Below are positions 55,320 through 63,700 of a stretch of 64,000 bases of DNA, piece after piece (the stretch's first letter is position 1; each line of letters starts with the position of its first letter). This DNA comes from Kosakonia radicincitans DSM 16656. Lineage in GTDB: Bacteria > Pseudomonadota > Gammaproteobacteria > Enterobacterales > Enterobacteriaceae. The stretch is from assembly GCF_000280495.2 (NCBI RefSeq), contig NZ_CP018016.1, forward strand, positions 2,356,001 through 2,420,000, written 5' to 3'. The position numbers and the translations under genes were made by a program. The notes beneath the pieces are model-generated. The model worked only from the letters and a program-made list of their open reading frames with translations. It did no database searches and was not told the origin of the DNA.

Positions 55320-55643
55320 ATGGCGAAAACAGTGATGCAGGAATATCTGGTTCTGGGCGGCGAGCACCATGGCGAAGTCTGGCGCGGCGTTTACCCGGCG
55401 CTCTGGTTAACGCTGCCGGATAACGATAAACGCGGCGGGCAGTTTTATACGCGCGACAGCGGAGAGAAGATCGAGTTACGCCCGGACGCGCAGCTTTTTA
55501 TTACCGAATGGAAATCGCCACAGGGTTCGACCTGGCTACTGATTGCCGAAGAAAATTTAACCGAATTTGATGTTGCCGATGAAATTGCCCGTATTTTCCC
55601 GCCTTTGCGCCCGCTGGATGGGCCGTCCGACGATTTCGCCTGA
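55320..55643 (+). CDS. Unknown 107-aa soluble protein
   Basis: I do not recognise this protein. ATG 55320 (MAKTVMQEYLVLGGEHHGEV) has GGAGAAGG 4 bases upstream; a start eight codons earlier has a poorer site. It is rich in beta-type segments: WRGVYPALWLTLPDNDKRGG, then an IELRPDAQLFITEW and STWLLIAEENL stretch. The end has a conserved-looking DEIARIFPPLRPLDG. It has no signal or membrane segment. It is followed 82 bases later by a membrane-protein gene on the same strand, and all four genes up to 57626 read the same way. Confidence 0.68.
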   Translation: MAKTVMQEYLVLGGEHHGEVWRGVYPALWLTLPDNDKRGGQFYTRDSGEKIELRPDAQLFITEWKSPQGSTWLLIAEENLTEFDVADEIARIFPPLRPLDGPSDDFA

Positions 55644-55725
55644 ATCTGATACTGAAAGCGAGCCAGGCTGCCAGGCTTCTGGATAGTGCTCTTCATCTGT
55701 GGAAACCGAAACGGCGAGGAACATA

Positions 55726-56226
55726 ATGAAACACGATGAGACATTGCCCGGCGTGGCTGAAAGGGCCTGGGCGCTGAATTTCGAAGCCGGGTTTCGGCGG
55801 GCCGGGGCTTTTGTGTTACTGACGATTATTGTCGCCGCGCTGAGCGGCGTTTTTTCCGGCGGCTATTTTAGCCCGGCAGACAAAAGTAATGCTCAGCAGA
55901 CGCTGAAAATCCACTATGAACGATTCGGGCGTCTGCAAAACGCCCAGACGCTAAAAATCACCCTGCAAACTCAGGCGGCGAAGAGGTATGTCATCAGCCT
56001 TGGTGGCGCATTTAATGAGAATTATCAACACGGCAATGTCTGGCCCCAGCCCGACAGCATGTACAGCCGGGGAGAAACGCTGTATCTGGTTTATAACAAC
56101 ATCACCGGCAGCGGCGCTTTTACGGTGTGGCTGAATACCACGCCGGGCACACCGGGAAAATCGATTAACACCGTCGCCGTTAACGATGAACCGGGCATCC
56201 GGTTCTGGCAGTTCATTTATCCGTAG
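55726..56226 (+). CDS. Unknown 166-aa protein with one membrane anchor
   Basis: ATG 55726 has GAGGAAC 6-7 bases upstream. The N-terminus is cytoplasmic (about 30 residues), then one membrane helix (AGAFVLLTIIVAALSGVFSG, about 29-48), and the rest is predicted to be periplasmic and beta-rich (TLKITLQTQAAKRYVISLGG, NYQHGNVWPQPDSMYSRGET, NNITGSGAFTVWLNTTP). I do not recognise the family. It lies 9 bases upstream of the DUF421 gene, so the two are probably co-translated and may act together at the membrane. Confidence 0.72.
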   Translation: MKHDETLPGVAERAWALNFEAGFRRAGAFVLLTIIVAALSGVFSGGYFSPADKSNAQQTLKIHYERFGRLQNAQTLKITLQTQAAKRYVISLGGAFNENYQHGNVWPQPDSMYSRGETLYLVYNNITGSGAFTVWLNTTPGTPGKSINTVAVNDEPGIRFWQFIYP

Positions 56227-56235
56227 GAGAATAAA

Positions 56236-56682
56236 ATGGAAATGGTGCTGCGGGCGTTGGCGATCTATTTAATCCTGTTACTGGTTTTTAAAGTGGTGGG
56301 ACGCCGCGCGTTATTAGAGATGACCAGTTTTGACCTGATCCTGCTGTTGATCATCAGCGAGGCCACGCAACAGGCGCTCCTCGGCAACGACTTTTCCGTT
56401 ACCGGTGCAATGCTGACCATTGTTACGCTGGTAGCGGTCGATATTTTGTTCGGGCTGGTGAAAAAATATCTCTCCGGGGCGGAGTCGGTCATTGATGGTT
56501 CGCCGGTTATCCTGGTTGAAAATGGCATTCCTCTTGTCGATAAACTGCAAAAAGTGGATGTCTCTTGTGATGATATTCTGGTCGCAGCGCGACAGAATCA
56601 GGGCATTACCGAGTTGAGTAAAATCCGTTATGCCATTCTCGAACGCAACGGGCATATCTCCATTATTCCCGTTGAGGGGTAG
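56236..56682 (+). CDS. DUF421 membrane protein (YetF/YcaP-like)
   Basis: The 148 residues start with an N-terminal hydrophobic part of three short helices (about 1-75: ALAIYLILLLVFKVVGRRAL, FDLILLLIISEATQQALLG, MLTIVTLVAVDILFGLV). A cytoplasmic beta-rich DUF421 domain follows (VIDGSPVILVENGIPLVDKL, then CDDILVAARQNQGI and LERNGHISIIPV). YetF-type proteins are usually longer (about 200-230 residues) with two DUF421 repeats; this is the short one-domain form. The role is unknown. Confidence 0.88.
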   Translation: MEMVLRALAIYLILLLVFKVVGRRALLEMTSFDLILLLIISEATQQALLGNDFSVTGAMLTIVTLVAVDILFGLVKKYLSGAESVIDGSPVILVENGIPLVDKLQKVDVSCDDILVAARQNQGITELSKIRYAILERNGHISIIPVEG

Positions 56683-56745
56683 ACACAATCCTTCTTAATT
56701 CTTTCGGGCTTCGCCGCGTTTTGGATTTTTATGCTATTCGGCCTG

Positions 56746-56785
56746 TTTGCCCGGCCCGCCAGCGCGGCGTGTCTTGCCGGGCAAA
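56746..56785. repeat. Inverted repeat between DUF421 and DUF3750 genes
   Basis: TTTGCCCGGC (56746-56755) and GCCGGGCAAA (56776-56785) form a perfect 10-bp stem, with an inner CGCC / GGCG pair in the 20-base loop. Neither strand has a T-run directly after the stem, so it is not a typical terminator. A REP-like element or attenuating structure is possible. Confidence 0.5.
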
Positions 56786-56840
56786 AAAACACCAGTACAA
56801 TGATCAGACGCTGAATTCTCCCTTCTGATAGCAGGCCGCC

Positions 56841-57626
56841 ATGATCGTCATAAAAACCTTTTTCCTGAGCCTGCTGTGCATCACGCTGCTCTCCCTTGCC
56901 GTCAGCCTCGCCCAGGCGATGCACCAGCGGGACACGCGCACGCAGCAAGGGTGGTGGGATGCCCGGCGTGATTCAGCCGGTATTGCGCCTGATGCGCGTA
57001 AAAATGCCCAACTCGCCATCGTGCAGGTTTATGCCGCACCCACCTGGGGCTGGAAAGGCGCGGTGGCGGTGCATCCGTGGATCATTTTCAAACGCGCCGG
57101 TGAAACGCACTATAACCGCTACGAAGTGATTAGCTGGGGCGCAGGCGATAAAGTGCGGCGTAACAGTAATATTCCTGATGGCTACTGGTACGGCGCACAG
57201 CCGCGCTTGCTGGTCGATCACCGTGGCCCGCAGGCCGAAGCGATGATCCCGCAGATTGAAGCGGCGATTGCTTCTTACCCGTGGCCGCAGACCTACCACG
57301 CCTGGCCTGGGCCAAACAGCAATACGTTTCTCGCACATATCGGGCGCGAAGTCCCGGCGCTGAAGCTGGATCTGCCCGCCAATGCGGTCGGCAAAGATTT
57401 CCGCTCGCTGCGCAATCCGATTGGCCTGCCACCCTCCGGCCGCGGCGTGCAGGTCTCCCTGCTCGGTGTTGCGGGCGTAACGCTGGGGGCGGAAGAGGGG
57501 TTTGAACTCAATCTACTGGGGCTGAATGTCGGGCTGGGTTTCACGCCGCTGCGCCTGCGTTTGCCGTTTATCGGCGGCCTTGGCAGCAATAATTTGCAGA
57601 AAGAGACCGCGGAACGCGCTCAGTGA
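56841..57626 (+). CDS. DUF3750 protein with N-terminal signal/anchor
   Basis: The 261-residue protein has an uncleaved-looking or cleavable N-terminal hydrophobic segment (about 5-25, ending SLAQAM). The rest is predicted to lie in the periplasm. DUF3750 features are AIVQVYAAPTWGWKGAVAVH, HPWIIFKRAGETHYNRYEVI and YPWPQTYHAWPGPNSNTFLA. These Trp/His-rich segments suggest a hydrolase- or peptidase-like fold, but catalysis is not known. The final third is Gly/Leu-rich (FELNLLGLNVGLGFTPLRLR). ATG 56841 has a poor ribosome site. Confidence 0.85.
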   Translation: MIVIKTFFLSLLCITLLSLAVSLAQAMHQRDTRTQQGWWDARRDSAGIAPDARKNAQLAIVQVYAAPTWGWKGAVAVHPWIIFKRAGETHYNRYEVISWGAGDKVRRNSNIPDGYWYGAQPRLLVDHRGPQAEAMIPQIEAAIASYPWPQTYHAWPGPNSNTFLAHIGREVPALKLDLPANAVGKDFRSLRNPIGLPPSGRGVQVSLLGVAGVTLGAEEGFELNLLGLNVGLGFTPLRLRLPFIGGLGSNNLQKETAERAQ

Positions 57627-57690
57627 GCAGGGCGTTCCGCTGCCGCGGTTGAGCTTGTTCTGGCTTAGCGTCAGCCTGCAATAACGGCCT

Positions 57691-58647
57691 TCAGGGGCGC
57701 AGAATAATGCGCCCCAGCACGCGGTTCTCTTCGGCGTAACGGTGGGCTTCCACCACCTCCTGTAGCGCAAACTCGCGATCAATAAGCACCCATAACGTGC
57801 CATCACGCGCCTGCGCCAGCAGCGTGTCGACGGAGGCTCTGGCCTGTTCGTTAGCCAGTTCGCGCCCCCAGAACAGCCCGCTCAGCGTCTGATTGGCCTG
57901 CTGTAACGCCGCTAAATCGGCGCGGGTACTGCCCCCAGCGTTACCGGCCAGCACCACCGTTCCGCCTTCACGCAGGCAGGCGAAGGACTGTTCAAGCGTG
58001 GAGCCTGCCAGATCCAGCACGCTGTCCACGCCGCGCTGTTGGGTGAGCGTTTGCACCTCGGCCACAATATCCTGCTGGCGGTAATCGAGCGCCACATCAA
58101 GACCCAGTTCGTGAAGTTTTGCCACGCGGGCTCTGCCGGAAAGTGTCGCCAGCACGCGCGCGCCGCGCGCTTTCGCCAGTTGAATGGCGGCCACGCCAAC
58201 GCCGCCCGCACCGCCCTGGATCAGCAGCGTTTCGCCAGCCTGAAGATGAAGACGGGAAGAGAGCGCCCAGGCGGCGGTACCAAAGCTAACCGGGATCACG
58301 GCGGCGGTCACCACATCCAGTCCATCAGGGATAACCCAGCTCCATGCGGCGGGCACAGCGCGGTATTGGGCATGTGAACCGCTAAGCGCAATGGTGGCAA
58401 CGCGCTGGCTGGGCTGGCGGTTTTGCACATTTTTACCCACCGCCACAATGGTGCCCGCCGCCGAATAGCCGGGGACAGTGCCCTGCGAAGAAGGGGCGGC
58501 GGTGGCGCGATTAATCACATCGCCGCCTTCAAGGGCGATTGCTTCAACCTTAATCAACACCTCATCTGCGCCGCAAATGGGTTGCGGCACATCGATATAG
58601 CGCAATACGTCCGGTTTTCCGGGCTGAAAATAGACAGCGGCTTTCAT
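57691..58647 (-). CDS. Zinc-independent quinone oxidoreductase-like MDR enzyme
   Basis: The 318 residues have the quinone-reductase branch of the medium-chain dehydrogenase fold: KAAVYFQPGKPDVLRYIDVP, PGYSAAGTIVAVG and SFGTAAWALSSRLHLQAGET. The NADP loop is LLIQGGAGGVGVAAIQLAKA, and YAEENRVLGRIILRP ends the protein. No structural zinc Cys loop is present. The enzyme should reduce quinones or unsaturated carbonyls with NADPH. It is divergent from the urea-amidolyase operon across 284 bases, and no operon partner lies downstream. Confidence 0.9.
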   Translation of the reverse strand: MKAAVYFQPGKPDVLRYIDVPQPICGADEVLIKVEAIALEGGDVINRATAAPSSQGTVPGYSAAGTIVAVGKNVQNRQPSQRVATIALSGSHAQYRAVPAAWSWVIPDGLDVVTAAVIPVSFGTAAWALSSRLHLQAGETLLIQGGAGGVGVAAIQLAKARGARVLATLSGRARVAKLHELGLDVALDYRQQDIVAEVQTLTQQRGVDSVLDLAGSTLEQSFACLREGGTVVLAGNAGGSTRADLAALQQANQTLSGLFWGRELANEQARASVDTLLAQARDGTLWVLIDREFALQEVVEAHRYAEENRVLGRIILRP

Positions 58648-58775
58648 CTTTTCTCCTCGCTATAACGCGAAGGGTTCGCGCAGGTTAATGTTCTGGTCAG
58701 GCAAAGAATAGCCGCATACAGCCATAATTGAATATTCTGATGTTGGTTATAGATATCTGTTTTTCCAATAATAAT

Positions 58776-58813
58776 TGCACTGCTATTGCGCGCATATGTT
58801 CAGAAAGAGTGCA
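58776..58813 (+). promoter_or_regulatory. Possible NtrC half-sites upstream of the urea-amidolyase operon
   Basis: TGCACT (58776-58781) and AGTGCA (58808-58813) are inverted and 26 bases apart. Both resemble half of the NtrC site (TGCAC..GTGCA). They lie about 70-100 bases upstream of the sigma-54 promoter, a normal enhancer distance. The half-sites are too far apart for one classical dimer site, so the assignment is tentative. Confidence 0.35.
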
Positions 58814-58876
58814 GGTGGTTTTTGAAAAAACACCCGGCAAATAGCATTTTTGTTTAAAAAACAACATATTGAATTT

Positions 58877-58893
58877 CTGGCATGCCGCTTGCT
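58877..58893 (+). promoter_or_regulatory. Sigma-54 promoter of the allophanate hydrolase-urea carboxylase operon
   Basis: The sequence CTGGCATGCCGCTTGCT has GG (58879-58880), exactly 10 bases, then GC (58891-58892), and matches TGGCACG-N4-TTGCW except for one base. The predicted start of transcription is near 58904, 28 bases before ATG 58932. A sigma-54 promoter is expected for a nitrogen-scavenging operon. Confidence 0.8.
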
Positions 58894-58931
58894 GATTGAA
58901 TTCCATCTTGTATACCAGCAGGAATTCAACG

Positions 58932-60734
58932 ATGGCGTTAATGACAGGAAAAACACTGGCTGCATGGCAGCAGCGCATCCGGCAGGAGAGTGAGTCGGTT
59001 TATTCGCTTTTAAAAGCGCATATTGATGCTTTATCCCTTGAGGATAATGCCTGGCTGGTGATCGCCAGCGACGCGCAGTTGCAGGCGCAAATTAATGCGT
59101 TACTGCCGCTGTACCGCAATAATCCCGATGCGTTTCCGCTGTTCGGCGTGCCTTTCGCCGTCAAAGACAATGTGGATGTGGCGGGCTGGCCGACCACGGC
59201 GGCGTGCCCGGCGCTCAAATTTATCGCTGAAAGAGATGCCACCGCCGTTGCCCGGTTGAAAGCGGCCGGGGCGATTGTGATTGGTAAAACCAACCTCGAT
59301 CAGTTCGCCACCGGGCTGGTCGGCACGCGTTCCCCCTACGGCGCAGTGCCGAACACCTTTGATCCCGCGTATGTCAGCGGCGGCTCCAGTTCGGGGTCGG
59401 CTTCCGTAGTGGCGCGCGGCCTGGTGCCGTTTGCCTTTGGCACTGACACCGCCGGTTCGGGGCGCGTGCCTGCCGGGTTTAACAATATTGTCGGACTGAA
59501 GCCGACCAAAGGCTGGCTCTCGGCAACCGGCGTGCTGCCCGCCTGCCGTCTGAATGACACGCTGTCGGTGTTTGCCCTGACGGTGGAAGATGCGTTTTAC
59601 ATCGCGACGCTGGCGGGCGGCGCAGACAGTGAAGATGCCTACTCGCGGGTTAACCCGGCAACAGCACCAGCGGCCATCCCGCAAAACCCGGTTTTCGCCA
59701 TCCCGGCAGAGCTGCGTTTCTTTGGCGATACGCAGGCTGAAGCCGCCTGGCTGAGCGCGCTGGAGGCATTGCGCACCAGCGGCGCGACGTTGCAGCCGAT
59801 TGATTTCTCGCCGTTCTACCAGCTTGCCGAGCAGCTTTATCAGGGGCCGTGGGTGGCGGAACGTACCGCCTCTGTCGGCGAGATGCTGCACCATCCGGAG
59901 CAGATGGACCCCACGGTGCACACTATTATTTCCGCCGGGTTGAACTACAGCGCGGTGGATGCCTTTAACGCGGAGTACCTGCGTGCAGAGCTGGCGCAAA
60001 AAATCCAGCACGCCCTGAGCGAGGTTGATGCGCTGGTAGTACCGACATCGCCCACCATCCGTACGCTGGAAGAGATAAAGCAGGAACCGATTCTCTTCAA
60101 CTCGCAGTTTGGCACCTACACCAACTTTACCAATCTGGCGGATCTCTGTGCGCTGGCCTTGCCTGCGCCGTTTCGCGCCGACGGTTTACCGGCCGGGATC
60201 ACGCTGATCGCTCCGGCCTGGTATGACCGCGCGCTGGCGGATTTCGGCCTGCGCTGGCAACAGCAACTGGCACTGCCGCTTGGTGCGACCGGCCAGCCAT
60301 TCACCCCACCAGCGGCGGCATTACCGGTTTCTCAACACCATGTTCGCGTTGCCGTGGTGGGCGCGCATCTGCGCGGCATGCCGCTGAATTTCCAGCTCAC
60401 CACCCGTGATGCCGCGTTTGTCGAAGCCACCGAAACCGCGCCGTGCTACCGGCTGTATGCGCTGGCAAACACCACACCACCCAAGCCGGGTATTGCCCGC
60501 CAGGCGCAGGGCGCAGCCATTGCGGTGGAGCTATGGGATATCCCACTGGCGCGCTTTGGTGAGTTTGTCGCAGAGATCCCCGCGCCGCTCGGTATCGGTT
60601 CGCTGGAGCTGGCCGATGGACGCTGGGTGAAAGGGTTTATCTGCGAACCGGCAGCGCTGCACGATGCCACCGACATTACTGAATTTAAAGGCTGGCGTAA
60701 CTGGATTGCCCGCCAGGAGAGCAAACATGTTTAA
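58932..60734 (+). CDS. Allophanate hydrolase (AtzF-like)
   Basis: The 600-residue enzyme hydrolyses allophanate to two CO2 and two ammonia, the second step of ATP-dependent urea degradation. The amidase-signature Ser-Ser-Lys triad is seen: Lys78 in PFAVKDNVDVAG, the cis-Ser in [12 protein letters not shown] (about 153) and the nucleophile Ser176 in GTDTAGSGRVP. After the amidase domain (about 1-460) comes the C-terminal allophanate-hydrolase domain (from about 480: RVAVVGAHLRGMPLNFQL, ending GWRNWIARQ). ATG 58932 is chosen, with AGGA 9 bases upstream. The sigma-54 promoter lies directly ahead, and the 3' end overlaps the urea carboxylase gene by 8 bases. Confidence 0.95.
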   Translation: MALMTGKTLAAWQQRIRQESESVYSLLKAHIDALSLEDNAWLVIASDAQLQAQINALLPLYRNNPDAFPLFGVPFAVKDNVDVAGWPTTAACPALKFIAERDATAVARLKAAGAIVIGKTNLDQFATGLVGTRSPYGAVPNTFDPAYVSGGSSSGSASVVARGLVPFAFGTDTAGSGRVPAGFNNIVGLKPTKGWLSATGVLPACRLNDTLSVFALTVEDAFYIATLAGGADSEDAYSRVNPATAPAAIPQNPVFAIPAELRFFGDTQAEAAWLSALEALRTSGATLQPIDFSPFYQLAEQLYQGPWVAERTASVGEMLHHPEQMDPTVHTIISAGLNYSAVDAFNAEYLRAELAQKIQHALSEVDALVVPTSPTIRTLEEIKQEPILFNSQFGTYTNFTNLADLCALALPAPFRADGLPAGITLIAPAWYDRALADFGLRWQQQLALPLGATGQPFTPPAAALPVSQHHVRVAVVGAHLRGMPLNFQLTTRDAAFVEATETAPCYRLYALANTTPPKPGIARQAQGAAIAVELWDIPLARFGEFVAEIPAPLGIGSLELADGRWVKGFICEPAALHDATDITEFKGWRNWIARQESKHV

Positions 60735-63700
60735 CACTGTACTGATTGCCAACCGGGGCGAAATTGCCTGTCGCGCCATCCGCACACTGCAACGTCTGGG
60801 TATCAAAAGCGTGGCGGTCTATTCCGGCGCGGATAAAAATGCAGAACATGTTAAACAGGCCGATATTGCCGTGGCACTCGGCGGCGAAAAGGCCAGCGAC
60901 AGTTACCTGCGTATCGACAAAATTATCGCCGTAGCGCAGGAAACGGGCGCGCAGGCTATCTGGCCGGGCTACGGATTTTTGTCGGAAAGCCTGCCGTTTG
61001 CCGCCGCCTGCGAACAGGCGGGCATTGTTTTTGTCGGCCCGACTGCACAGCAGATTGGCGAGTTTGGGCTGAAACACCGGGCGCGCGAGCTGGCCGCCGA
61101 GGCGGGCGTGCCGATGACGCCGGGCACCGGTCTGCTCGACTCGCTGGACGCAGCGCTTGCAGCCGCAGCGAATATTGGCTATCCGGTGATGCTGAAAAGC
61201 ACGGCGGGCGGCGGCGGTATTGGTCTGACGCGCTGCGCCGATGCGCAGGCGCTCCATGATGCCTGGGAGAGCGTGCGGCGGCTTGGCGAACAGTTTTTTA
61301 GCGACGCCGGCGTGTTTGTCGAGCGCTGCATCGATCGCGCACGGCATATTGAAGTGCAGATCTTTGGCGACGGCAAAGGCAATGTCGTGGCGCTCGGCGA
61401 GCGCGACTGCTCATTGCAGCGCCGCAACCAGAAAGTGGTGGAAGAAACCCCGGCGCCGAACCTGCCAGCCACTACCCGTGAAGCGCTGCTCAGCGCGGCG
61501 GTGCAGCTTGGCAAACTGGTCAATTACCGCAGCGCGGGCACCGTGGAATTTATCTACGACGCGCAGCGGGATGCGTTCTACTTTCTGGAGGTCAACACCC
61601 GTTTGCAGGTGGAGCATCCGGTCACCGAGTGCGTTACCGGGCTGGATCTGGTCGAGTGCATGCTGCGCGTGGCGGCGGATGAAGCGATTGACTGGGCGCG
61701 TCTGCAACAGGCACCGCAGGGCGCGGCCATCGAAGTGCGTATCTACGCCGAAAACCCGCTGAAAAACTTCCAGCCCAGCCCCGGTGTTTTAACCGAAGTC
61801 GCTTTCCCGCCGGATGTGCGTGTGGATACCGGGGTGACCACCGGCAGTGAAGTGTCGGCATTTTACGACCCGATGATCGCCAAACTGATTGTACAGGGTG
61901 CCAGCCGCGAAGAGGCGCTGGCAAAACTGCAGGCTGCGCTCGACACCACTCGCCTGCATGGCATTACCACGAACCTGGATTATCTGCGCCAGATCACCGC
62001 CAGCGAAGCCTTCCGTAATGGCAGCATGTGGACGCGGATGCTCGACAGTTTTGAAGCGCACGCGGCGGTGATTGAGGTGCTGCAACCGGGCACCTGGAGC
62101 AGCGTTCAGGATTATCCGGGTCGCCTTGGTTACTGGGATATCGGCGTGCCGCCTTCCGGCCCGATGGACGATTTTGCTTTCCGCCTGGCCAACCGCATTG
62201 TCGGTAACCACGACGCGGCGGCGGGGCTGGAGTTCACCCTGCAAGGCCCGGTGCTGCAATTTCACAGCGCAGCGGTGATCGCTCTGACCGGGGCGGATTG
62301 CCAGGCGACGCTGGATGGCGAAGCGGTGCCATTATGGCAACCGATCACCGTTAACGCCGGACAGATTCTGGCGTATGGGCGCGCGCAGGTCGGCTGCCGC
62401 GCGTATCTCGCGGTACGTAACGGCATTGATGTGCCGCAATACCTTGGTAGCCGCTCCACCTTTGCGCTCGGGCAGTTTGGCGGCCACGCCGGACGCACGC
62501 TGAAAGTCGCCGATTTGCTGCCGATTTCACGCCCGCAACTGGCCGCCTGCACCACGCCCGCGCCGGTGAGCGAACCCCAGGCGATAAGCCCGTCGCTGAT
62601 CCCGGAGTATGGCGAACTGTGGCGCATCGGCGTGCTGTACGGGCCGCACGGCGCGCCGGATTTCTTTACCCAGGACGCGATCGACGAGTTCTTCGCCAGC
62701 GACTGGCAAGTGCATTACAACTCTAACCGCCTCGGCGTGCGGCTGGTCGGGCCGAAACCAGGCTGGACGCGGCCAAACGGCGGCGAGGCCGGTCTGCACC
62801 CCTCTAACGTTCACGACTGCGAATACGCCATCGGCGCGATTAACTTTACCGGCGACTTCCCGGTGATCCTCACCCGCGATGGCCCAAGCCTCGGCGGTTT
62901 TGTCTGCCCGGTGACCATCGCTAAAGCAGAGTTGTGGAAAGTCGGGCAGGTCAAACCGGGCGATCGCATCCGCTTCTACCCGATCAGCGTGGAAGAGGCG
63001 GTGGCGCGGGAAAAAGCGCAGGAGCGCAGCATTGAGACGCTGCATGCCAGCCATCTGGCGGAATTCGCCACGCCATCCCTTGCCGATCGCGACGGGGTTT
63101 CCGCCACCGCGCTGGTGTCGCTGCCCGCTGCTGCTGGCGCGCCTGCGATTGTCTATCGCCAGGCCGGGGATAACTACATTCTGATTGAGTATGGCGACAA
63201 CGTGCTGGATCTGGCGCTGCGTCTGCGCGTTCACCTGTTGATGGAACAACTGCGCAAACGGGCGCATCCGGGCGTGAAAGAGCTGTCGCCAGGCGTGCGC
63301 TCTTTGCAGGTGCGTTATGACAGTCTCGCTATTAGCCAGCAGGAACTGGTGGCGCTGCTGCTGGAGCTGGAGTCGCACATTGGCGATGTCAGCCAGATGA
63401 AAGTGCCGTCACGCATTGTGCATCTGCCGATGGCGTTTGAAGACAACGCCACGCTGGATGCGGTCAGCCGCTACAAAGACACGGTGCGCGCGACAGCGCC
63501 GTGGTTGCCCAACAATGTGGACTTTATTCAGCGCATCAACGGTCTGGCGAGCCGCGAAGCGGTGAAGGCGACGATTTTTGACGCCAGCTATCTGATCCTG
63601 GGCCTTGGCGATGTCTATCTCGGCGCGCCCTGCGCGGTGCCGATTGATCCACGCCATCGTCTGCTGAGTTCCAAATATAACCCGGCGCGCACCTTTACCG

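Noticed and set aside
59100..60011. A 303-codon minus-strand frame
   Set aside because: It is antisense to allophanate hydrolase, which has an intact Ser-Ser-Lys triad.
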